Source: Fulvivirga lutimaris (GTDB taxonomy: Bacteria > Bacteroidota > Bacteroidia > Cytophagales > Cyclobacteriaceae). Taken from it: a stretch of DNA of 61,174 bases. The notes below the pieces were generated by a model. That model did no database searches. It was not told the origin of the DNA and worked only from the letters and a program-made list of their open reading frames with translations. Shown here piece after piece: positions 17,977 through 26,340 of the stretch (within the stretch, counting starts at the first letter, position 1; every line of letters begins with the position of its first letter). The translations under genes and the position numbers were made by a program. The DNA is taken from contig NZ_SMLV01000432.1 of NCBI RefSeq assembly GCF_009711525.1, positions 3,821 to 64,994 of the forward strand. Reading direction: 5' to 3'.

Positions 17977-18025
17977 TACCGGACCCTATTGTTTGTTATA
18001 AATGGTACCAATAGATAGTCCGGTA
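17977..18025. promoter_or_regulatory. Inverted-repeat operator between mocR and the flavoprotein gene
   Basis: TACCGGAC (17977-17984) and GTCCGGTA (18018-18025) are a perfect 8-bp inverted pair, and inside them CTATTG (17986-17991) and CAATAG (18009-18014) are a second perfect pair. Each half-site thus reads TACCGGAC, 1 or 3 bases, CTATTG. The left half begins directly at the MocR start codon. The position between divergent genes and the length of the symmetric arms make a MocR-type operator likely. Confidence 0.62.
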
Positions 18026-18071
18026 AATTAATAATATTGTTTCGTATTCAAAGTCAAATAATTAAAATACT

Positions 18072-18719
18072 ATGGGAGATTATAGAATAGATCAAAGAAA
18101 TAAAGTCAAAAGAGTACCAGAACGTGGATACTATGATGAAGAAACTGTTTTTGAAATTCTTGATGCAGGAAAGATTTGTCACGCCAGTTTTGTTGTTGGT
18201 GATCAGCCATTTGTTATACCTACTATCTATGGCCGTGAGGGAAATAGTTTGTATTTACACGGTGCAACAACTAGCAGGCTAATCAAACAATTAGAAACTG
18301 GAGTTCAGATGTCTTTAGCAGTTACTCATTTGGACGGACTTGTATTAGCGAGGTCTGCCTTTCATCACTCAATGAACTACAGATCAGTTGTTGTTTTCGG
18401 TACGGCCAAATTAGTAACCGATGAAAAGAAGTTGCATGCGTTGAAGGTCATTTCAGATCAGCTGGTACCGGGACGCTGGGAGGAGTCGAGGCAGCCCAAT
18501 AGTAAAGAACTCAAGGCTACTTCTGTACTTGAGATTAAGATTGATCAGGCTTCAGCTAAAATTAGAACAGGAGGCCCAAAAGATGATAAGGAAGATTATG
18601 AATTGGATATTTGGGCCGGGGTGGTGCCGATGGTAACTACTTACCAAACTGTAGTTCCTGATTCAGAACTTAGGAACGGGATCGAAACTCCATCCTCAGT
18701 TTTAAACCTTATTAATTAA
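18072..18719 (+). CDS. Pyridoxamine 5'-phosphate oxidase-like / Nim-type flavoprotein
   Basis: A 215-residue split-barrel protein of the Pyridox_ox_2/NimA type. Visible features are the N-terminal KRVPERGYYDEETVFEILD, the barrel segment FVIPTIYGREGNSLYLHGATTSRL and HHSMNYRSVVVFGTAKLV, typical of FMN- or haem-binding members of this group. It is divergent from a MocR regulator, and the pairing of these two families is common. It may oxidise or reduce a PLP-related or nitro compound, but the substrate cannot be read from the sequence. It is not the housekeeping PdxH, which has a different length and signature. Confidence 0.82.
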   Translation: MGDYRIDQRNKVKRVPERGYYDEETVFEILDAGKICHASFVVGDQPFVIPTIYGREGNSLYLHGATTSRLIKQLETGVQMSLAVTHLDGLVLARSAFHHSMNYRSVVVFGTAKLVTDEKKLHALKVISDQLVPGRWEESRQPNSKELKATSVLEIKIDQASAKIRTGGPKDDKEDYELDIWAGVVPMVTTYQTVVPDSELRNGIETPSSVLNLIN

Positions 18720-18720
18720 G

Positions 18721-18736
18721 CTTATAGGCCTATAAG
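18721..18736. promoter_or_regulatory. Perfect 16-bp palindrome upstream of the desaturase gene
   Basis: CTTATAGGCCTATAAG is a perfect palindrome with no loop, two bases past the flavoprotein stop codon and about 110 bases before the desaturase start. The lack of a loop and T-run argues against a terminator and for a binding site of a dimeric regulator. Confidence 0.35.
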
Positions 18737-18780
18737 TGATAATACCGTTCAAATAACTTCTTTTACAGATACTTAAACTT

Positions 18781-18788
18781 TACTTTTG
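18781..18788 (+). promoter_or_regulatory. Candidate -7 promoter box of the desaturase gene
   Basis: TACTTTTG matches the Bacteroidota -7 consensus TAnnTTTG and lies 60 bases before the desaturase ATG. No convincing TTG is seen about 20 bases upstream. Confidence 0.35.
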
Positions 18789-18847
18789 TGAGTTGATTAA
18801 AGGTAGTATCTTGTAAAAAAGGCTATTCAAACGATATAATAAAATAG

Positions 18848-19927
18848 ATGAAAGTAAGATTTAACGGAAAAAATCAAGCAGAATTTTATCCAGAATTGAA
18901 GCAAAAGATAGAGGAGTATTTCAAGACCAATAACATTAGTAAAAACGCTAATGGCATGATGGTCTTCAAGTCTGTTTTCTTTTTAGGTTCTTTAATTGGC
19001 CTATACTTGCTAATCGTATTAGGTAACTTTTCATTACCTGTCCTTCTTTTATTGGCGATTCTTTTAGGAATGGTGCAGTCATTCATAGGTTTCAATGTAG
19101 CTCATGATGCTATTCATGGTTCTTATTCATCAAACAGCACAGTAAATAAATTAATGAGTTATTGGTTCAATATTATTGGTGCCAATGCTTTTGTTTGGAG
19201 TGTGGCTCACAATAAAGTGCATCATACTTTTACTAATATACCTGGTCACGATGAGGATCTTGATGTTGCCCCTGGACTGGTAAGAGTTTCTCCTGAGGAG
19301 CCAAGAAAACCAATTATGAAGTATCAGCAGTATTATGCCTTCTTTTTATATGGTTTAGCTTCATTATCATGGGTATTTAGAAAGGATTTTGTCAAATTCT
19401 TTCAGGATAAAATAGGTCATACTGATAATACTAAAAGACCAAAAATTGAATATTTCAACTTATTCTTTTTCAAGGCAGTTTATTACACCCTTTTCATTGT
19501 AATTCCACTATTGGTAATGGATATTACCTGGGTGCAATTTTTAATTGGATTTATCAGCATGCACTTGGCTGAAGGTTTTGTAATGGGATTAGTATTTCAA
19601 TTGGCCCATGTTGTTGAAGGCATGGACTTTCCAAAACCAGATGAAGCAGGTCATATGGGTGAATCTTGGGCAATTCATCAAATGAAAACAACGGCCAACT
19701 TTTCTAGAAAAAGCCAACTAGCTACATTTCTATGTGGAGGTCTGAATTTTCAGATTGAGCATCATTTATTTCCGAACATTTGCCATGTTCATTACCCACA
19801 ACTTTCCAAGATTGTTGAAGAAACAGCTAAAGAATATGGAGTGCCATATATAGAAAATAAAACCTTCATTGGAGCGCTTAAGTCTCATTATAAAACGCTT
19901 CGCTACTTTGGTAGAGTAGCTGCCTAA
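18848..19927 (+). CDS. Membrane fatty acid desaturase
   Basis: A 359-residue integral membrane di-iron enzyme. The three histidine boxes are complete: HDAIH (86-90), HNKVHH (121-126) and QIEHH (302-306). Hydrophobic pairs lie near residues 42-82 and around 205-240. The layout matches the acyl-lipid/acyl-CoA desaturase group that introduces double bonds into fatty acids at the cytoplasmic membrane. No cytochrome b5 domain is fused, so an external ferredoxin or similar donor is needed. It is a single-gene unit with its own terminator, convergent with the Lrp gene. The position of the double bond cannot be told from the sequence. Confidence 0.9.
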   Translation: MKVRFNGKNQAEFYPELKQKIEEYFKTNNISKNANGMMVFKSVFFLGSLIGLYLLIVLGNFSLPVLLLLAILLGMVQSFIGFNVAHDAIHGSYSSNSTVNKLMSYWFNIIGANAFVWSVAHNKVHHTFTNIPGHDEDLDVAPGLVRVSPEEPRKPIMKYQQYYAFFLYGLASLSWVFRKDFVKFFQDKIGHTDNTKRPKIEYFNLFFFKAVYYTLFIVIPLLVMDITWVQFLIGFISMHLAEGFVMGLVFQLAHVVEGMDFPKPDEAGHMGESWAIHQMKTTANFSRKSQLATFLCGGLNFQIEHHLFPNICHVHYPQLSKIVEETAKEYGVPYIENKTFIGALKSHYKTLRYFGRVAA

Positions 19928-19936
19928 GATATTTAC

Positions 19937-19976
19937 CACTACTGCAATTCCATGTTTGGAATTGTGGTAGTGTGTT
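19937..19976. terminator. Shared terminator between desaturase and lrp
   Basis: CACTACTGCAATTCCA (19937-19952) and TGGAATTGTGGTAGTG (19957-19972) pair over 16 bp with two wobble positions around a 4-base loop, followed by TGTTTT on the plus strand. The hairpin lies 10 bases after the desaturase stop and inside the last codons of lrp, so the convergent genes share it. Confidence 0.7.
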
Positions 19977-20412
19977 TTACTTCCTTCAAAACAAAAGAAC
20001 TCCTTATTTCCCCAATGTGTGGGATAGATGCGATTTTCTCGGAGTAAAATTCATGATAGGAGTCAAGGTCTTTGGCAATGACCTTTAGTAAAAAGTCCTT
20101 ATCACCACCCAAGAGGTAACATTCTAACACCTCATCTATTTTCATGACTGCATCATAAAATTCTTGAGTCTGCTCAAATTTACTTACGTTCAGTGATCCT
20201 GATAGAAATACTATTATTGAAGGTGTAAATTTCTTTCTATCAACCAAAGCAACATATTTATCAATCACACCGGTTCGCTCCAGCCGTTTGATACGTTCAT
20301 AAATAGGTGTTTTGGTAAGGTTAAGCCGCTGTGCGATATCATTTACATTGAGCTTGGCATCGGCTTGTAAAAGCTTTAAAATTTGATGGTCTACAATATC
20401 AAGGTTTGACAT
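19939..20412 (-). CDS. Lrp/AsnC-family transcriptional regulator
   Basis: A 157-residue regulator with an N-terminal winged helix (DIVDHQILKLLQADAKLNVNDIAQRLNLTKTPIYERIKRLE) and a C-terminal RAM effector domain containing ECYLLGGDKDFLLKV. Members bind amino acids and form octamers on DNA. It is divergent from ahcY across 164 bases that contain repeated motifs, so autoregulation and control of ahcY are plausible. The effector is not known. Confidence 0.93.
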   Translation of the reverse strand: MSNLDIVDHQILKLLQADAKLNVNDIAQRLNLTKTPIYERIKRLERTGVIDKYVALVDRKKFTPSIIVFLSGSLNVSKFEQTQEFYDAVMKIDEVLECYLLGGDKDFLLKVIAKDLDSYHEFYSEKIASIPHIGEIRSSFVLKEVKHTTTIPNMELQ

Positions 20413-20413
20413 G

Positions 20414-20501
20414 GGAATTATTCCTGTTTTGTGAGCCTCTATTGTTCTAATTTAGGAAAATAGTCTAAATAAACAGTTTGTTTAGGAATTATTACTGTTT
20501 T
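20414..20501. promoter_or_regulatory. Paired repeats between lrp and ahcY, candidate Lrp sites
   Basis: The 17-base motif GGAATTATTmCTGTTTT occurs at 20414-20430 and again at 20485-20501, 71 bases apart, with a single mismatch. The second copy also forms an inverted pair with AAACAGT at 20471-20477. The near-integral number of helical turns between copies and the location beside an Lrp gene suggest cooperative Lrp binding. Confidence 0.42.
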
Positions 20502-20510
20502 AAACTCATA

Positions 20511-20543
20511 TTGAAGATTTCACCTTTGATTTTACTAATTTTG
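20511..20543 (+). promoter_or_regulatory. Candidate ahcY promoter
   Basis: TTG at 20511-20513 and TAATTTTG at 20536-20543, 22 bases apart, fit the Bacteroidota -33/-7 pattern (TTTG and TAnnTTTG). The box lies 33 bases before the ahcY start codon. Confidence 0.45.
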
Positions 20544-20576
20544 TGTTCCGATTTTGTAATTGAAAATTAAAGCATC

Positions 20577-21878
20577 ATGATAGACGAAAAATTAAAGTAC
20601 AAGGTAAAAGACATTTCCTTAGCTGCCTGGGGTAGAAAGGAAATTGAATTAGCAGAAGCTGAAATGCCAGGTTTGATGGCTCTAAGAGCTGAATATGGCG
20701 CACAGAAACCATTAAAAGGAGCGAGAATAGCTGGTTGTCTTCACATGACAATCCAAACAGCTGTTTTAATAGAAACATTGGTTGAATTAGGTGCTGATGT
20801 TACCTGGTCATCTTGTAATATTTTCTCTACGCAGGATCATGCTGCTGCTGCCATTGCTGCTGCTGGTATTCCTGTTTACGCATGGAAAGGTTTAAACGAG
20901 CAGGAATTTGACTGGTGTATTGAGCAGACTTTAATTTTTCCTGACGGTCAACCATTAAACATGATCTTAGATGATGGTGGTGATTTGACCAATATGGTAT
21001 TTGATAAATACCCTGAATTTGTTGCTGGTATTAAAGGACTTTCTGAAGAAACAACTACAGGCGTTCATAGATTGGTAGAAAGAGAGAAGAATGGCACCTT
21101 AGTGATGCCAGCCATTAACGTAAATGATTCTGTTACGAAGTCTAAATTTGATAATAAATATGGCTGTAAGGAATCATTAGTTGATGCAATTAGAAGAGCT
21201 ACTGACGTAATGATGGCCGGAAAGGTGGCTGTAGTTGGTGGTTATGGTGATGTAGGTAAGGGATCTGCAGCTTCTTTGAGAGGTGCAGGAGCAAGAGTAA
21301 TTGTTACTGAAATTGATCCAATATGTGCGTTGCAGGCTGCAATGGATGGTTTTGAAGTTAAGAAGATGAAAGATGCGGTTAAAGAAGGTGATATTATTGT
21401 TACCACTACTGGAAACAAAAGCATTATCTTAGGTGAGCATTTCGAATCAATGAAGGACAAGGCTATTGTTTGTAACATTGGCCATTTTGACAATGAAATT
21501 GATGTTGCTTGGTTGAACACCAATGCAACTAAAGATGAAATTAAACCGCAGGTAGATAAGTACACTTTGGCAAATGGTAATGATATTATATTATTGGCTG
21601 AAGGTAGATTAGTAAATCTAGGTTGTGCTACTGGTCACCCTTCATTCGTAATGTCTAACTCATTCACTAACCAAACACTGGCTCAAATTGAACTTTGGAC
21701 TAACAGTGATGCATACGAAAACAAAGTATACACATTGCCTAAGCATTTAGATGAGAAAGTGGCTCGTCTGCACTTAGCTAAGATTGGTGTGGAACTGGAT
21801 GTGTTAACTCCAGAACAAGCTGCTTATATAGGGGTAACGGTAGAAGGCCCATACAAGCCAGAAGCTTACAGATATTAA
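20577..21878 (+). CDS. ahcY: S-adenosylhomocysteine hydrolase
   Basis: A 433-residue NAD-dependent enzyme that splits S-adenosylhomocysteine into adenosine and homocysteine, relieving product inhibition of methyltransferases. Conserved parts include [34 protein letters not shown], the NAD loop [11 protein letters not shown] (about 221-231) and the C-terminal tail [10 protein letters not shown] with the lysine and tyrosine that reach into the partner subunit. The length matches the bacterial type. It is a single-gene unit with promoter and terminator, divergent from an Lrp regulator. I saw no SAH riboswitch-like structure upstream. Confidence 0.97.
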   Translation: MIDEKLKYKVKDISLAAWGRKEIELAEAEMPGLMALRAEYGAQKPLKGARIAGCLHMTIQTAVLIETLVELGADVTWSSCNIFSTQDHAAAAIAAAGIPVYAWKGLNEQEFDWCIEQTLIFPDGQPLNMILDDGGDLTNMVFDKYPEFVAGIKGLSEETTTGVHRLVEREKNGTLVMPAINVNDSVTKSKFDNKYGCKESLVDAIRRATDVMMAGKVAVVGGYGDVGKGSAASLRGAGARVIVTEIDPICALQAAMDGFEVKKMKDAVKEGDIIVTTTGNKSIILGEHFESMKDKAIVCNIGHFDNEIDVAWLNTNATKDEIKPQVDKYTLANGNDIILLAEGRLVNLGCATGHPSFVMSNSFTNQTLAQIELWTNSDAYENKVYTLPKHLDEKVARLHLAKIGVELDVLTPEQAAYIGVTVEGPYKPEAYRY

Positions 21879-21904
21879 TAAATAGAATATTTATTTTGAA
21901 AAGG

Positions 21905-21929
21905 GGCCGTTATTCAACGGCCTTTTTTT
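21905..21929 (+). terminator. Terminator of ahcY
   Basis: GGCCGTT and AACGGCC form a perfect 7-bp stem with a 4-base loop, followed by seven T residues, 26 bases after the ahcY stop. Confidence 0.92.
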
Positions 21930-22037
21930 GTGCCTTGTCTTTTCGTAATTGCACTAGTAAAGTTGAAACTTCAATTTTGTTTAAGAGTTATATTAATGGT
22001 CGTTCATTAATGATAATAACGATCTAATATTGAAGCG

Positions 22038-23312
22038 ATGAATATTCAAAGATTGATAGGAGTTATAGGTTTGATTTTATGCACTTACACATCGTGGTCT
22101 CAAAGTGCATATGAAGTCAAAAGAGGTGATTATTACCTTGAGCAATCACTGACTGTCATGCCTAATCAAGCCTATGTTTTGGATGTGAATTTTGAATTTA
22201 CAGCATTTTCACTAAGCTTTTCTAATGACACATTTCCTGTCGGAACTTCAATTCAAGTAGATTCCGAAGAGTACATCCTTTCAAAAGATGAACACGCTCC
22301 AGAAGCTAGAAATCAGGCTAATTTAGTTTCCTTAAACTCACCTGCAAAGAGATTGGTTCTTAATTCTGGTCCATATCAGGGAGAGGTCATCATCTACTTA
22401 TTGAATAGTTATAGACATTTTAAAACAGATGTGAGAAGTAGGCTTGATATGGACGGTGATGAACCTTGTGCTGAACCTGAGTCTGTAGATCAATCAGAAT
22501 GGCGATCGGGTCTGCAGGCTCCAAACTTTAGTAGGTCATTTAGTGATGTTGAGCATGTTATCATTCACCACTCGGCAGGTTCAAATACAAGTACTAATTA
22601 CATTCAGGTTGTTCGTGATATTTACCTGTACCATACAGAAGTTAACGGATGGTCAGATATAGGGTATAATTATCTGATTGATAAAGAAGGAACAATTTAT
22701 AAAGGGAGAGACCCTGATGATGGAGATCAGGACAATGTGATAGGTGCACACTTTTGTGGAAAGAATAGCGGTACAATGGGGATTTGTCTGCTGGGAAATT
22801 TTGAAGAAGGTAATATTACTCCCAGTGAAGAAGCTATTGAATCTCTTATTAAGCTGACGTCCTGGAAACTGATAAAGGAGTCTCTTGATCCATTTTCATC
22901 TTCAATTCATAGAGGAGAGCAGTTAAACACACTTGCTGGACATAGAGATGGATGTAGCACACTATGTCCGGGCACCAATACCTACGTACAGCTAGAGTCT
23001 TTTAAAGAAATGATTGGAGAAACAATTTTTGATTGTGAAAATATTGAAGAGGAGTCAGTGGTACTCACATCTAATGTATATCCAAACCCGGCAAGATTAG
23101 GTGAGCTTGTAACAGTTGAACTTAATGAAGACCAGACTTTAAAATCTATCGCGATTATAGACCCTAATGGCAAGCATATTCAAACAAAGAGCATTAGGGG
23201 CTCAAATAATTTGACTTATCTGTTAACATTCTTGTACCCACCAGGTACTTACTTCCTCGCAATCACCACAGAAACAGATCAGATTAAATATTCTAAACTT
23301 ATTTTATATTAG
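22038..23312 (+). CDS. Secreted N-acetylmuramoyl-L-alanine amidase with T9SS sorting domain
   Basis: A 424-residue protein with a signal peptide (about residues 1-21), an N-terminal beta-rich region and an Amidase_2/PGRP domain at about 165-325. Zinc-site features are IIHHSAG (H177), AGHRDGCSTLCPG (histidine and cysteine ligands) and GYNYLID. The last 80 residues, starting VYPNPARLGE and ending with GTYFLAI and a lysine-bearing strand, are a type A T9SS C-terminal domain, so the enzyme should be exported through the outer membrane and attached or released there. It probably cuts peptidoglycan of other bacteria or of lysed cells rather than its own wall. It stands alone, convergent with the anti-sigma gene. 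Confidence 0.92.
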   Translation: MNIQRLIGVIGLILCTYTSWSQSAYEVKRGDYYLEQSLTVMPNQAYVLDVNFEFTAFSLSFSNDTFPVGTSIQVDSEEYILSKDEHAPEARNQANLVSLNSPAKRLVLNSGPYQGEVIIYLLNSYRHFKTDVRSRLDMDGDEPCAEPESVDQSEWRSGLQAPNFSRSFSDVEHVIIHHSAGSNTSTNYIQVVRDIYLYHTEVNGWSDIGYNYLIDKEGTIYKGRDPDDGDQDNVIGAHFCGKNSGTMGICLLGNFEEGNITPSEEAIESLIKLTSWKLIKESLDPFSSSIHRGEQLNTLAGHRDGCSTLCPGTNTYVQLESFKEMIGETIFDCENIEEESVVLTSNVYPNPARLGELVTVELNEDQTLKSIAIIDPNGKHIQTKSIRGSNNLTYLLTFLYPPGTYFLAITTETDQIKYSKLILY

Positions 23313-23317
23313 ACATC

Positions 23318-23836
23318 TTAATGATGCGTCATTTGTCTGTTTTTAAAATATGGCCTCAATACAGTTTTGTCTAGTAGCATTAGGGCTATAAACAGCATTC
23401 CATAGAGAAGTACCTTACTAATTAATAGCATATTAAAAGGCTGGTCTACTTTGATGTCAGTAGGTGTGTCAATAATTGGTAGTTCGGGAATATATTGGTC
23501 AATAAAATCTAAATTGATATTGAGGGTAATATCTGTTAAGAAGTAGGAGCAGGCCATTACGCTTATCAATGTGAGTATCCAAATGGCAATACCACCTTTG
23601 TGATAAGGATTCTTTAAAGCAGTAACCCTATCCATCACCATAGCGGTAAAGTTTCTTGACGGACTGCTCTTTATTTCATTTTTTAAAAGGCCTTCTGATT
23701 TAGAGAACATCTTTACACGCTCATTGAGGTCAGCATCATTCTCTAATATATTTTCTATCTTTTTCTTTTCTGAAGATGATGAATTGCCATCAATGAAGTC
23801 TAATAATTCTTCATCTGAAATATTCATATTTTCCAT
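23318..23836 (-). CDS. Anti-sigma factor-like membrane protein
   Basis: A 172-residue protein beginning with an acidic cytoplasmic part (about 1-75) that has the ELLDFIDGN start seen in many Bacteroidota anti-sigma factors, then two hydrophobic segments (about 81-101 and 133-153). It starts 2 bases after the ECF sigma gene, which is the main reason for the call. No HCC zinc motif is present, so it would bind sigma without zinc. The outer loop between the two membrane segments is proline-rich and could sense the envelope. Confidence 0.72.
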   Translation of the reverse strand: MENMNISDEELLDFIDGNSSSSEKKKIENILENDADLNERVKMFSKSEGLLKNEIKSSPSRNFTAMVMDRVTALKNPYHKGGIAIWILTLISVMACSYFLTDITLNINLDFIDQYIPELPIIDTPTDIKVDQPFNMLLISKVLLYGMLFIALMLLDKTVLRPYFKNRQMTHH

Positions 23837-23838
23837 AA

Positions 23839-24405
23839 TTATAAATTTAAGGCTTCTTCTTTTAATATGTCATTTAACACAATAGCCATTCTTTTTCTTG
23901 CTCTGTGGAGTCTTACTTTTAAAGTGGACAAACTCATGCCTGTCACCTCACAGATTTCTTCTAATGACTGTTCTTTTAAATAAAACAAAGTTAAAGCCAC
24001 ATTGTCTTGCTCGTTTAGTTGATCCAGAGCCTGAAGTATGAATTTTTTCTTCTCGGCCTGTTCAAGTTCATTCTTAGTAGAGTCAATGAGTTCAATTGGA
24101 GAATCATCAAAAGAGGTGCTGCTGTATTTCTTTTTTTTCTTATTAGCAGTTAAGGCCGTATTAAAAGTTATCCTGTAAAGCCAGGTGCTAAATTTAGATT
24201 CTCTGTTAAACTTCTTGAGGTTCTTATAAGCTTTTATAAAGGCTTCCTGAGCTATATCTTCAGCCTCCTTTTCATCTTTCATGACATTAAAAGCTAAAGT
24301 AAAGCTGTGATCCTTATATCTATCAACTAAAATACTAAAGGAGTCAGAGTTGCCCCCAAGTACTTTATCGATAACCTCGTCATCTGTCAGTTGATTCACG
24401 GTCAT
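23839..24405 (-). CDS. ECF RNA polymerase sigma factor
   Basis: A 188-residue sigma-70 family member with region 2 (DRYKDHSFTLAFNVMKDEKEAEDIAQEAFIKAYKNL, then FSTWLYRITFNTA) and region 4 (LNEQDNVALTLFYLKEQSLEEICEVTGMSLSTLKVRLHRARKRM). No region 3 or 1.1 is present, as in ECF factors. It is co-transcribed with a membrane anti-sigma gene and divergent from the DUF6249 gene. A TGTAAC-N18-GTC motif occurs on both sides of the divergent gap and may be its own target, with the reservation given under findings. Confidence 0.94.
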   Translation of the reverse strand: MTVNQLTDDEVIDKVLGGNSDSFSILVDRYKDHSFTLAFNVMKDEKEAEDIAQEAFIKAYKNLKKFNRESKFSTWLYRITFNTALTANKKKKKYSSTSFDDSPIELIDSTKNELEQAEKKKFILQALDQLNEQDNVALTLFYLKEQSLEEICEVTGMSLSTLKVRLHRARKRMAIVLNDILKEEALNL

Positions 24406-24407
24406 TG

Positions 24408-24496
24408 GACTACCTTCTCGAGTATTAAGTTACAGCTTTATCAAAATAAAAATAAAATTTAAATTGGGGTGTAACCTAGTTTAAAAGATTGGTGTC
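24408..24496. promoter_or_regulatory. Mirrored TGTAAC-N18-GTC motifs in the sigma/DUF6249 gap
   Basis: On the plus strand TGTAAC (24470-24475) is followed after exactly 18 bases by GTC (24494-24496), 36 bases before the DUF6249 start. On the minus strand TGTAAC (24434-24429) is followed after exactly 18 bases by GTC (24410-24408), three bases before the sigma ATG. The shape resembles ECF promoters (AAC and GTC cores). The minus copy is too close to the ATG for an ordinary promoter. Confidence 0.35.
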
Positions 24497-24532
24497 AAAT
24501 GCCCAAAAATTAAAAACTCAAATTATAAGATT

Positions 24533-24871
24533 ATGGAACCAGGAGTAATAGCAGTATTTATCCCAATAATAGCAATAACAGCGATTGCCTATGGGGTAGT
24601 GCAATGGAGAAGATATGAGAACGATGAAAGAAAAGCCATGATAGAAAAAGGCATGGATCCGGGCTCAACTAAAAGAATGGCAAATACATCATGGGCGCTT
24701 AGGTTTGGACTTCTTTTTATAGGTGCTGGACTTGGCCTTCTTTGTGGGTACATGCTAGATAGCTTGTTTAGAATGGAAGAAGTAGCCTACTTCTCAATGA
24801 TCTTTATCTTCGGAGGTTTGGGATTAGGTATTTCCTATATCATTGAAGAAAAGAAGAATGATTCATTATAG
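24533..24871 (+). CDS. DUF6249 membrane protein
   Basis: A 112-residue protein with three hydrophobic segments (about 5-23, 52-72 and 79-101) and a conserved cytoplasmic stretch WRRYENDERKAMIEKGMDPG after the first. This layout matches the DUF6249 family common in Bacteroidota. It is divergent from an ECF sigma/anti-sigma pair, and such small proteins often sit in sigma regulons. The function is unknown. A hairpin terminator follows it. Confidence 0.75.
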   Translation: MEPGVIAVFIPIIAITAIAYGVVQWRRYENDERKAMIEKGMDPGSTKRMANTSWALRFGLLFIGAGLGLLCGYMLDSLFRMEEVAYFSMIFIFGGLGLGISYIIEEKKNDSL

Positions 24872-24897
24872 AATTTCAAACTAAATATTATTAAAAG

Positions 24898-24926
24898 AAG
24901 CTGAGGCCAATGGTTTCAGCTTTTTT
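24898..24926. terminator. Bidirectional terminator between DUF6249 and DASS genes
   Basis: AAGCTGA (24898-24904) pairs with TCAGCTT (24916-24922); the inner GCC and GGT extend the stem past one mismatch around a 3-base loop. Six T residues follow on the plus strand, and the other strand runs into the T-rich CTTTTAAT, so it serves both convergent genes. Confidence 0.8.
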
Positions 24927-26334
24927 ATTGGATGATAAATGGAACTATCCAATAGCTTAAGAATGCAATTACTATAACCGCAATAAGGTTTAGCCAGACA
25001 CCGGCTTTCATCATGTCCTTCATGGTTATATGTCCACTTGAGAAAACAATAGCATTTGGTGGAGTTGAGATTGGCATCATAAAGGCGCAGCTGGAGGATA
25101 AAGTTGCTGGTATAATCAATAGTAGTGGATTTAAATTAATGCCATTTGCCACCCCTATGATTACAGGAATTAGAATGGTTACTAAAGCCACGTTGCTCAT
25201 TACTTCTGTCATTAATAAGACTATTAGTGTGATAACTAATATAAAAACAAGCGGTTGAACTTCTGTTATTGAAGATACAAACTCGCCAATCATCTCAATA
25301 ATGCCAACTTCTGCCAGGGCATTGGCTAGTGCCATTCCGCCTCCAAATAGTAGCAATATACCCCAAGGAAGCTTTGAAGTATCTTCCCAACGCATCAAAA
25401 AGTTTTGATCTTTCAGGTTTACAGGCATTGAAAACATTAACACTCCACCAATCATAGCCGTTACATGATCTGTAAGCAGTGGTTTTCCAATAAGATCATT
25501 GATTTGAGGTTTTAAAATCCAACCAAGGGCTGTAATTAAAAACACTGTAATGACCAATTTCTCTTCTTTTGATATTTTACCCAGTTTTTTCAACTCGGCA
25601 CCAATAAGTTCTGATGAGCCTTCTACATGTTTGATGTTATTAGCAAACAGGACTCGAGTCAAAAGGAAATAGGTAATGGTCAATAACAGCAGCCCTGATG
25701 GTATTCCTATCATTAACCATTCTGCAAACCCCATTTGAAAATCAAGTAACTGATTAAGGTACCCTGCCATTACCACATTCGGAGGTGTTCCGATTAATGT
25801 AATTGTGCCACCTATATTGGCTGAATAAGCAATACTCAACATTAAGGCAAGTGCAAAATTCTTATTAAGCCCTTGCTTTGAGGACAACAAGGCTACTACA
25901 GAGCTTGCAATAGGAAGCATCATTACGGCTGTTGCCGTGTTGCTAATCCACATGCTTAATAAGGCGGAGGCAATCATGAAACCTAGAATAATGCCGTTAC
26001 CAGAAGAACCAGTAATTTTTAATAAACTTAATGCCAACCTTAAGTGAAGGCCATGCTTTTCCAGACCTAATGCAATAAGAAAACCGCCCATAAACAGAAA
26101 TATAATCGGACTTGCATAAGGAGCTGTGGCCTGAGAAACTGTGAAAATGCCAGTAAGTGGTAAAATTATAATTGGTAAAAGTGCAGCTACAGGTATTGGA
26201 ACTGCTTCCGTAACCCACCATGCAATCATCCAGATGGCTAATCCAATAACATCATAAATGGGTTCATTAAAACCAGAGGCTTGTAATAATATAAATAACG
26301 AGGGGCCAAGTATGAATCCAATTATCCTGTGCAT
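24925..26334 (-). CDS. DASS/SLC13-family sodium-coupled anion transporter
   Basis: A 469-residue membrane protein with about 11-12 hydrophobic segments. Two SNT-type signatures of the DASS family are visible: ISNTATAVMMLPIA in the first half and MSNVALVTILIPVIIGVA in the second, with GGTITLIGTPPN between them. Known members import dicarboxylates, citrate or sulfate with sodium at the cytoplasmic membrane. It lies 6 bases after a membrane protein of unknown function and may be co-transcribed with it. The substrate cannot be chosen from the sequence alone; a dicarboxylate is the default expectation. Confidence 0.9.
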   Translation of the reverse strand: MHRIIGFILGPSLFILLQASGFNEPIYDVIGLAIWMIAWWVTEAVPIPVAALLPIIILPLTGIFTVSQATAPYASPIIFLFMGGFLIALGLEKHGLHLRLALSLLKITGSSGNGIILGFMIASALLSMWISNTATAVMMLPIASSVVALLSSKQGLNKNFALALMLSIAYSANIGGTITLIGTPPNVVMAGYLNQLLDFQMGFAEWLMIGIPSGLLLLTITYFLLTRVLFANNIKHVEGSSELIGAELKKLGKISKEEKLVITVFLITALGWILKPQINDLIGKPLLTDHVTAMIGGVLMFSMPVNLKDQNFLMRWEDTSKLPWGILLLFGGGMALANALAEVGIIEMIGEFVSSITEVQPLVFILVITLIVLLMTEVMSNVALVTILIPVIIGVANGINLNPLLLIIPATLSSSCAFMMPISTPPNAIVFSSGHITMKDMMKAGVWLNLIAVIVIAFLSYWIVPFIIQ

Positions 26335-26340
26335 TATCTA

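Noticed and set aside
20413-20576. S-adenosylhomocysteine riboswitch before ahcY
   Set aside because: The region is AT-rich with no GC-rich stacked helices or long leader; the promoter lies only 33 bases from the start codon.
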